A stretch of DNA of 64,000 nt from Mactra quadrangularis (lineage: Eukaryota > Mollusca > Bivalvia > Venerida > Mactridae), in contig CM046307.1 in NCBI GenBank assembly GCA_025267735.1, forward strand, positions 33,347,231-33,411,230, given 5' to 3'. The notes beneath the pieces are model-generated. The model saw only the letters and a program-made list of their open reading frames with translations, was not told where the DNA came from and did no database searches. A program made the position numbers and the translations under genes. Shown one piece after another: positions 56,880-64,000 of the stretch (position 1 is its first letter; every line of letters starts with the position of its first letter).

Positions 56880-57608
56880 CACACATAACTCTTGATGTCA
56901 TCGGGTTTTAACCCAAATGATGACCTTTTTATATATTTTGGTCCCTTGTTGCTCTTATAGCTGCCCAATGGTTTTTGTAACTTTCTATTTTCCTGATGGC
57001 TTCATCAATAGATCAAACATATATATTTGACACATATAAGGCTGCATCTTTATCGGCAATACCATGTGTGAACCTCCTAACAATGAATTTATCATTGAAC
57101 TGTTCAGCTTTTATACAGCTTAAGTTTCAACCATTTCCGCGAACTTTTCCGAGGTTTCCCCCTTGTGTTGTCGTATTGACATCAATAGGACCCTGTATGC
57201 TTCGGTTTCTTCTCTACTATCAAACCTCTTGTCGAATTTGTCAACCAAGTCCGTGAATTCTACGTTAGGGACTATTTTTCTGGCAAAGAATAGAAATTTG
57301 CTGATAAAGGCAACCCAATTACTTTTTCCATTGAATACCATAGCTTTTGTTATGTTCCCCATAGATCTTCTCCTAGGCAACTCTTCTTCTTCATATTTCA
57401 AATTAACGTGTCCTCTACCCATGCTGTTTCTGAATCTGGTCAAGGGCCTGTCATTCACTAATTCAAAATATACCGCAGCCTTTGCAAGTCTCCTAAAATC
57501 ATTGATGGATGTTCTTCTTCCACCGTCTTCCACATATTCTTCGTTGGATCTCCCCCTTCTTGTTGCGTCCCAGTATTGTCTAACCGTAGTGTCCTCTTGT
57601 AGGTGCAT
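56880..57608 (-). pseudogene. Ty3/Gypsy-like gag remnant
   Basis: The first frame (57608-57120) has MVFNGKSNWVAFISKFLFFA followed directly by FTDLVDKFDKRFDSREETEA and SIRQHKGETSEKFAEMVET. In related gag proteins some 25-30 residues with a WCLxGxAxxFY-like block lie between the first two parts, so an internal deletion is likely. After a stop the homology resumes in another frame (about 57113-56925) as FNDKFIVRRFTHGIADKDAA, LYVSNIYV, a stop, then SIDEAIRKIESYKNHWAAIR, the gag C-terminal region. No LTRs, protease or RT are recognised. Broken and fragmentary; family by recall of the gag pattern. Confidence 0.6.
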
Positions 57609-57694
57609 TCTTGTTAGACGTGGAGTTGATGCAGTAACTGGTGAACTGCATTTGAAGTCACAAGCAACATAATTGTAATGGTAAGAACTGCGTT

Positions 57695-58136
57695 TTTTGT
57701 TATCTTAGAAACGACCTCAACAACATGAAACTCAAACAGTGCTCATAGATACATGTTATTTTTGTTACCTAAGAAACGACCGGAACAACATGAAACTCAA
57801 ACAGTGCTCATATAAACATGTGATTTTTGTTACCATAGAAACGGCCTCAACAACATGAACATCAAACAGTGCTCATATATACATGTGATTTTGTTACCTT
57901 AGAAACTTCCTCAACAACATGAAACTCAAACAGTGCTCATATATACATGTGATTTTGTTACCTTAGAAACTACCTCAACAACATGAAACTCAAACAGTGC
58001 TCATATATACATGTTACTTTGTTACCTTAGAAACTACCTCAACAACATGAAACTCAAACAGTGCTCATATATACATGTTATTTTTGTTCCTTAAGAAACG
58101 ACCTCAACAACATGAAACTCAAACAGTGCCCATATA
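57695..58136 (+). repeat. ~62-bp tandem repeat, seven copies
   Basis: The unit is GTTACCTTAGAAACKACCTC, AACAACATGAAACTCAAACA, GTGCTCATATATACATGTGA, TTTT. Starts are about 62-66 bp apart. The last copy is split at its ATATA|TACATG by the MITE at 58139, and its right end (ACATGTTATTATTTTG) resumes at 58525. Confidence 0.85.
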
Positions 58137-58138
58137 TA

Positions 58139-58523
58139 CACTTAACAAAATTTCTAATCGGTCACTTTTAATTTTTTTATTATTTTATAACGAGCCAATG
58201 GATCCTTATTAAATTTTGCAGAGGTGATTTTTGTGTAATTTTCTACCGATTTGTGGGAAAAAATAATTTGATACGGTCCGATGACATTCTGACACGAAAT
58301 GTTCGTCCAGAGGAGTGGTGAGTATTAAATTTCACTTTGCATGAACCCCTGATTACTTTATTAGACCATTAGAGTGCATCGGACCGTATCAAATTATTTT
58401 TTTTCCCACAAATCGGTAGAAAATTACACAAAAATCACCTCTGCAAAATTTAATAAGGATCCATTGGCTCGTTATAAAATAATCAAAATTTTAAAAGTGA
58501 CCGATTAGAAATTTTGTTAAGTG
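58139..58523. mobile_element. Foldback MITE at a TA site (385 bp, 143-bp arms)
   Basis: CACTTAACAAAATTTCTAAT then CGGTCACTTTTAA starts the left arm (58139-58283) and the right arm (58378-58523) is its near-perfect reverse, including CGAGCCAATGGATCCTTATT, AATTTTGCAGAGGTGATTTT, TTTTCTACCGATTTGTGGG and TTTGATACGGTCCGATG. The two arms differ by only a few indels, so the copy is young. TA at 58137-58138 and 58524-58525 is the duplicated target; the neighbouring tandem copies show the same site with one TA. Confidence 0.9.
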
Positions 58524-58529
58524 TACATG

Positions 58530-58955
58530 TTATTATTTTGCTGTTTCAATTGCTTTGAAAGGAATCCCATATCTAGGACTGTATTTACTTATTCTATAAT
58601 AAGACGTGTTCTTTTTGGGGTCAGAATATGTTTACTTTGTCTCCATGGTAATAATTCAAACAATAAATAAGTTCATAGTGTTGTGTATCTACATTTTATA
58701 TCATAACTTAGAAATACTTTATTAGGCTTTCTTTGAAATTGCAGATGGATTTAAAAAAACACATAAAATATTCAATTTCTGGAATTAGTTACCATGGCAA
58801 ATAGATACTCACCATTCAAAAATATGATTCCCTCAAGTGAAAACATATATAAACATAAAACTATTTAGAGGACCAGTTTAAAGAGAGATCAATATTTCCA
58901 AATTTAGTCATTTATTTGTTCTGTTGCCATAGGTACAGACTTCATCCAAAATCAT
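58530..58955. other. AT-rich spacer
   Basis: No gene or repeat recognised; it ends in the left SINE target duplication. Confidence 0.4.
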
Positions 58956-58969
58956 TAAAAATGTTACTT

Positions 58970-59253
58970 GTTATATTTTTTTTTTGAAGTTAACGCCGTA
59001 TCAACACAATTTAGGTCATTTCACGGCGTCCAGCGCACCTAACCTAGCTTTCCTGGACCATTGTCTATAACCAGTACTAACCTACCCTTCCACAAGGCCG
59101 GAAACTTCCCCATATTATCTAATCAATGGAGGAATTCCACTTTATTGTCAAATTTTCATGGAAGGGTATAACCTCCCCGGGTGGGATTCGAACCCGCACC
59201 CCTCGGGTACGAGTATCCCAATCCCGACGCGCTATCAACTGTGCTATCGACCC
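58970..59253 (-). mobile_element. tRNA-derived SINE with exact 14-bp TSD
   Basis: On the minus strand: head with AGCACAGTTGATAGCGCGTC (A-box region), GGGTTCGAATCCCACCCGG (B box), GGTTATACCCTTCCATG, then the conserved body with GTTAGTACTGGTTATAGAC, GTCCAGGAAAGCTAGG, CGCTGGACGCCGTGAAATGA, GTGTTGATACGGCGTTAA and a short A-rich tail. TAAAAATGTTACTT is present unchanged on both sides (58956-58969, 59254-59267), so this is a recent insertion. Confidence 0.95.
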
Positions 59254-59267
59254 TAAAAATGTTACTT

Positions 59268-61388
59268 CTGGGTAATTAATACATTGTCCAGTCATATGAC
59301 AGACTTTTGCTTTATGGTCAAATATTAGGGTTAAATGAACCTACTCATTTGCATCAATTAAAGTTTATGTAAGTGGTTTTGTTTTGCTATCACATCAAAC
59401 GCTTTTTAAAGGAGATGTATAGAAATTAATTAATAGTGATCGATATTTTCGTACATTAAAGATAACACAGATCTGTCGCATTAAAATTCGAATCAACTCT
59501 ACTGACTATTTTATCCAAACTAATGATGAAGCTATGAACTGTCGAGGAGATTGGTATTTGGATTTGACGAATCTCGCCTTGCTGTTGTAGAAATAAACGT
59601 TTAAGATAGTCGTTAACATTTTTTATAGAAGCGTATAGTTTCTGGTTAAATTTGTCACACTGTACATGAGTTACCCGTGGATTTCTTTTTCTTAAGAAGA
59701 GACATAAAGTTAGTTATCAACGTATCAATTATTTCTGGGGTATTGAATATGAATAAAACTTGAATTTCCCAATGTGTTGAAAATCAAGTTCATGATCCCC
59801 TCCGACGAGTTAAACTATTTCTCCGTGTAAGGTGGACTCTTTTGGGTGTTTAAAGGGGCTTTAAGTCCTGATTCGTTTGAGTTTATATAAAATACATATT
59901 AAGAGGAATAGCTTGGTGCAGTTTTATTACGGTTTCAAAACTAAGTATTTCTCGGGTGATACATAGGGATTAACGCTAAGAACACAGTGATACATATTGG
60001 GTGGGTTCAGGATTAGGGCTAAACTTTTTGGGATATTGATAAGTTTTGTCTTAACTAGGTAAAATAATTTTTATTGCAAGTCAGCAATCTTGGAATAATG
60101 GTGATCAGAGACTTTCTATAGCCCTGGTGAATAGGTGGGAATGGTAGCGGAAATGACCGCCCTAAACGGACCAGTGAACCCCCATGGCGTAAAAATCCCT
60201 GCCCGTACCCCTCCTTGTTTCTTACGCATGCTTGTCCGTGCTCCGTGTACCCTACTAATGTGCTTTTCTTTTTCAGCATATCATTTGTTAAATTATGTTA
60301 ATACCTTTTGGTATAAAAATACATATATATAATACATATTTCTTTCGGGTTTCTCTTCTCGTGTTTTGTCTATTTCAGATTCTGACTGATTTGTATGGAT
60401 CAAGATATCTGTGCAAGACAATGCTACGAGGTAATTTCCTAATAATCTACACTTTCACAAAAATAAGATTTTTTCCTCAAGTTTTTATTTTGGACAATCA
60501 TTTTACTATGTAATCTACGTTACAACAAATACATGGCACAATAAAGTCAAATACAGTAGTTATTTTCAAACCATATTATACAAAATAAAACTGACAAACT
60601 TGTTTGGATAAGACCTATTTATATTGTTTTAATTTCAGTCTGTTAAAAAACTGTTTGGTTTAGTCTCAAGTGTAATGCGAGTTTGTTGTTTTAAGTTCAC
60701 ACTAAAAACCCATGGTATTTTATCTTGAAACATTTTATGTATTTTCATTATTTAGATCATCTAACAACAGTCAATCCAACTGCAGTGAAACTATATCTAT
60801 TGTAAAAAACCTGCTGTAGTCTGTTACTGAATTCCTTTTTCAGTTTGTTTGTGAAACTTTTGCCTGGTAGTTTTTTAATATAGATACAGTACAACCCCTC
60901 TTAAACAGCACCCACTGGGAGAAACAAAAAAGTGTTGCTGTTCAGAGGTTGTTGCTCTGCAGAGATTAATTTCCATTAAAATTGCATGTAACGTATTTGC
61001 AAAAAGCTGTTGTTGCACAGAAAATTTGTTCTGCAGAGGTTAAACTGCATTCAGCTTCTAATTGTATATGTATCATAAAGTAACATTTCTGTATGGTTTT
61101 TATTCCCATATGTTTTATTTTAGGTTGCGATGAATATCTATGGATCTTGAAAAGTAAGAAAAGACAAAATATGACAATTTTGAGTTGGATGGATGAGTAA
61201 ATGGAAACATCCCGTTATAATATAAGCTCCAGTGGTAAGTACTATGAAATTCTCCGAACTTTAATCAAACAACATTAATTTTGTTTATAAACATCAATGA
61301 AAATATCGTTGTTAGACTATTGTCGTCACTCTTCATATGCAGAAATTTACATGTATTGATCAGTTATCAGTAGCATCTTATAGTATTT
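59268..61388. other. Intergenic stretch with weak exon candidates
   Basis: No known protein is recognised. Two small segments have good splice borders on the plus strand: 60379-60430 (TGTCTATTTCAG before, G|GTAATT after) and 61124-61153 (TTTTATTTTAG before, A|GTAAG after). Their frames join in phase. Frames at 60055-60332 on both strands overlap one another and have no family. A loosely repetitive 'GTTGTTGCTCTGCAGAGATT' stretch lies at 60900-61060. Confidence 0.3.
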
Positions 61389-61397
61389 TTATTCTAA

Positions 61398-61679
61398 CCC
61401 GGGTTGGTTGCGCAGTTTGTAGCGCACTGGGATTAGGAATCTCTGTGTGCCGAAGGGGTAGTGCTTCCAGTCTCACTCGGAGAGGTTATATCCTTTCGTG
61501 AAAACTTAATTGGTATGTCAATTTTCCTCCATTTATTAGGTATATGGAGAAGTTCAGGCGTTGTGGAAACGTGGATAAGTACTGGCTAAAGACAAGTGTC
61601 CAGGATAGCTAGGTTAGGTGCGCTGGACGCTGTAAAGTAACCAAAATGTGTTGACACGGCTTTAAACCCAGTACTGTAC
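61398..61679 (+). mobile_element. tRNA-derived SINE with 9-bp TSD
   Basis: Head CCCGGGTTGGTTGCGCAG then TTTGTAGCGCACTGGGATTA has the A box; GTGCTTCCAGTCTCACTCGG is a decayed B box. The body has GGTTATATCCTTTCGTG, CTCCATTTATTAGG, ATATGGAGAAGTT, AAGTACTGGCTAAAGACAAG, GTCCAGGATAGCTAGGTTAG, GCGCTGGACGCTGTAAAG and TGTTGACACGGCTTTAA. TTATTCTAA flanks it (61389-61397, 61680-61688). Confidence 0.9.
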
Positions 61680-61820
61680 TTATTCTAATGAGACTTTGAT
61701 GTATATAATTTCAGGTTTGTTGCTATGGACACAAAGATTCAAGAAACATGTCAAGCTATTTCGATGTCTTCAGTCAACTGTAGCAGAAGAACTAACGCAT
61801 ATCAAGATCCATTTTCATGT

Positions 61821-61990
61821 TATAATTTGGCCTGTTCATTCCTAACAAGTCGTCTCGGACTTTTTGTCCTTGAGATGCTTGTTGCCCAATTTCATTCCCC
61901 TTATATAATTTGGCCCGCTGATAATTAACAAGTCTCTCGGACATTTTGTCCTTGAGATGTTTGCTGTCCAAGTACAATTTTCAAATCTTT
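61821..61990 (+). repeat. 92-bp direct duplication
   Basis: TATAATTTGGCCTGTTCATT, then CTAACAAGTCGTCTCGGAC, TTTTTGTCCTTGAGATGCTT and GTTGCCCAA at 61821 recur from 61913 as TATAATTTGGCCCGCTGATA, TTAACAAGTCTCTCGGACAT, TTTGTCCTTGAGATGTTTGC and TGTCCAA. It is a local duplication; no function is seen. Confidence 0.7.
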
Positions 61991-62229
61991 GGTGTTGGTT
62001 TTAACTTGAAACACATTCATCAACAATCACAACCGTATCCCTTGGAAACGGATGTTGCATGGAGCCAAGCCGCTGGTATTTGTGATTAGTTGTGCATCTT
62101 GGAGTACAGATGTTTTTATCGTCCATGGTTGAATTTTATTTAACCGTCGGTGCATCATACATGAGCCCTACTTATTTAAATACTCGAAAACAATCGTACA
62201 TGGATACGGGTTAGTTATCTGTTATTTAT

Positions 62230-62285
62230 CTCAAGAACAGAAATGAGAATACGGGATTTATGTATGCGCCACTGACAGTTGAATG
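62230..62285 (-). repeat. Single end of the ATTCAACTGACAGTGG MITE
   Basis: TTTATGTATGCGCCACTGAC then AGTTGAATGC is the reverse of the MITE end at 29462. No partner is seen nearby. Confidence 0.5.
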
Positions 62286-62324
62286 CATTTTAACAATGAA
62301 CGATTCGTCAATATCTGTGCTGAG

Positions 62325-62515
62325 TTCAGTTACCGCGAACGTTACAAAACTTCCGTCACGATACATTCGGAACTCCTTGGCCATTTGCTGCGAATAATCT
62401 CGGACATACTCAGATGCTTTTTTGAGACTTCCGGTGTTGAAGTAAACAGATATGTGGCCGAGAAGTTCCGACTGTATCGTTATGTAACGTTCTATTACGT
62501 TTTGTGTAATTGAAC
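62325..62515. mobile_element. ATTCGGAAC-family MITE, long-arm type (~190 bp)
   Basis: GAACGTTACAAAACTTCCGT, CACGATACATTCGGAACTCC and TTGGCC in the left arm are matched in reverse by GGCCGAGAAGTTCCGACTGT, ATCGTTATGTAACGTTC on the right, with ATTTGCTGCGAATAATCTCG inside as in the element at 4965. The right end extends to TTACGTTTTGTGTAATTG. Older than the 4965 copy, judging by mismatches. Confidence 0.65.
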
Positions 62516-62544
62516 ACATATGCAGTGTGTTAAAAAACTGGTGA

Positions 62545-62605
62545 CATTCGGAACACTTCTTCTGTTCATTGAATGAAAGAATAAACAGCCGAGGAGCTCC
62601 GAATG
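62545..62605. mobile_element. ATTCGGAAC-family element (61 bp)
   Basis: CATTCGGAACACTTCTTCTG at the left, GTTCATTGAATGAA in the middle and CAGCCGAGGAGCTCCGAATG at the right. It matches the 69-bp member at 36858 in order and symmetry. No TSD is evident. Confidence 0.65.
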
Positions 62606-62611
62606 GAAAGG

Positions 62612-64000
62612 TTCTTGACACGAGCTATAGGAAATAAACGGAAATTCCGTATTCTTAGACAACTGTTCAAGAAAAGGCTAGAGACACGGAAATTCCGTAT
62701 TCCTAGACAACTATACAAGGAGAGGCTAGAGACGCGGAAATTCCGTATTCCTAGACAATTATTGAAGTAGAGGCTAGAGATACGGAAATTCCATATTCCT
62801 AGACAGCTATACAATGTGAAGCTAGAGTCACGGAAATTCCGTATTGCTAAACAACTATTCAAGTAGAGGCTAGAGACACGGAAATTCCGTATTCCTTGAC
62901 AACTATTTAATTAGAGGCTAGAGTCACGGAAATTCCGTATTTCTATACAACTATTCAAGAAGAGGCTAAAGACACGGAAATTCTGTATTCCTAGACAATT
63001 ATTCATGTAGAGGCTAGAGACACGGAAATTCAGTATTCCTAGATAACTATACAATGAGGAGCTAGAGTCACGGAAATTCCGTATTCCTAGATAACTTAAA
63101 AATGGGGAGCTAGAGTCACGGAAATTCCGTATTCCTAGACAACCTTCTAATAAGAGGCTAGAGACCCGGAAATTTCGTATTCATAGAAAACTATTTATAA
63201 AGAGGCCAGGATTCCGTATTCCTAGACAGCTTTACAGTGAGAAGCTAGAATCACGGAAATTCCGTAATGCTATACAATTATTCAAGTAGAGGCTAGAGAC
63301 ACTGAAATTTCGTTTTCCTAGACAACTATTTATAAAGAGGCTAGATACGCGGAAATTCCGTATTCCTAGACAGCTATACAGTGAGGAGCTAACGTCACGG
63401 AAATTCCGTATTTCTATAAAACTATTCAAGTAGAGTCTAGAGACACGGAAATTCCGTATTCCTAGACAACTATTTGATAAGAGGCTAGAGACACGGAAAT
63501 TCCGTATTCCTTGACAACTATTTAATAAGAGGCTAGAGTCACGGATGTTCCGTATTCCTAGACAGCTATATAATGAGGAGCTATAGTCACGGAAATTCCG
63601 TATTGCTATACAATATTCAAGTAGAGGCAAGAGACACGGAAATTCCGTATTCCTAGACAACAATACAATGAGGACCTAGAGACACGGAAATTCCGTATTC
63701 CTAGACAACTTTACAAGGAAAGGCTAGAGACACTGAGGACCTAGAGACACGGAAATTCCGTATTCCTAGATAACTTAAAAATGGGGAGCTAGAGTCACGG
63801 AAATTCCGTATTCCTAGACAACTTTCTAATAAGAGGCTAGAGACCCGGAAATTTCGTTCTCATAGAAAACTACAATTAGGAGCTAGAGTATCGGAAATTC
63901 CGTTTTCCTAGACAACTTTTCAAGTTGAGGCTGTAAACACGGAAATTCCGTATTCCTAGATGACTTATAAATGAGAAGCTAGAGTCACGGAAATTCCGTA
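62612..64000. repeat. 48-bp minisatellite, ~28 copies, runs off the window
   Basis: The unit is GAGACACGGAAATTCCGTAT, TCCTAGACAACTATTCAAGT, AGAGGCTA, 48 bp in all. CGGAAATTCCG is the most conserved part; the tail after ACAACT varies (ACAAGGAGAGG, TATAAAGAGG, TAATAAGAGG, CAATGAGGAG). A few units are shortened (63205-63220) or hold inserted half units (63721-63745). As 48 is divisible by three, the minus strand gives 16-residue repeats like CLGIRNFRVSSL; stops are frequent and I do not call a gene. Confidence 0.9.

Noticed and set aside
57163..57672. 169-codon plus-strand frame
   Set aside because: It is antisense to the gag remnant, whose minus-strand frame has the family motifs.
62566..63663. 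Minus-strand frames of 98 and 143 codons with 16-residue repeats (CLGIRNFRVSSL)
   Set aside because: The 48-bp minisatellite gives this by its period; stops interrupt it and the units vary in length.

Overview
The window looks like nuclear DNA of a marine invertebrate, most likely a bivalve mollusc. It is AT-rich and intron-bearing, carries G2E3-like HECT exons, and is full of tRNA-derived SINEs, a CR1/L2-like LINE, short TIR elements and minisatellites. No marker gene fixes the species, so this is an inference from repeat style. There is no operon, phage, plasmid or CRISPR content.

Only one host gene is well supported. Three minus-strand exons (3755-3902, 2291-2531, 1315-1556) encode the C-terminal part of a HECT-domain protein, including the catalytic-cysteine motif. 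Splice phases agree, except that the middle exon reads into a stop after a six-A run (2330-2335); one more A would restore the family sequence up to its donor. The gene's 5' part is not visible.

From 4.9 to 18.4 kb lies a nest of inverted-repeat elements: a 312-bp MITE, a palindromic TAACTAGTTACG block, and a 5.6-kb foldback element (6496-12135) carrying a TTAA insertion (6910-9687) that itself holds a Tc1/mariner relic (7974-8430). Next is a 4.86-kb element with a 6-bp TSD (12245-17101), which contains a MULE-like element with a 10-bp TSD (13143-14294). A further copy of the foldback family sits at 17583-18420. Both arms of the foldback survive, so the pre-insertion TTAA site can be read at 11723-11726.

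From 18.4 to 42 kb the DNA holds SINEs (19522-19779 and 31527-31807, plus relics), a 5'-truncated and frameshifted LINE (21783-24630, minus), a ~180-bp tandem array (27055-28090) and several MITE families. One family has ATTCGGAAC ends and members as small as 49 bp. An isolated small exon candidate lies at 39627-39802.

From 42 to 45.4 kb is a nested pair of elements with GCTCGACTT ends. From 45.4 to 54.2 kb is a satellite: alternating blocks of two 66-bp monomer subfamilies, then an older ~425-bp higher-order array. Beyond it come five tandem hairpin units (54.9-55.3 kb), a decayed Ty3/Gypsy-like gag (56.9-57.6 kb, minus), a ~62-bp array split at a TA by a 385-bp MITE, two SINEs with intact target-site duplications (58970-59253, 61398-61679), and a 48-bp minisatellite that runs off the window's end.

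The genes do not form a pathway. The value of the window is its record of nested transposition and satellite growth.
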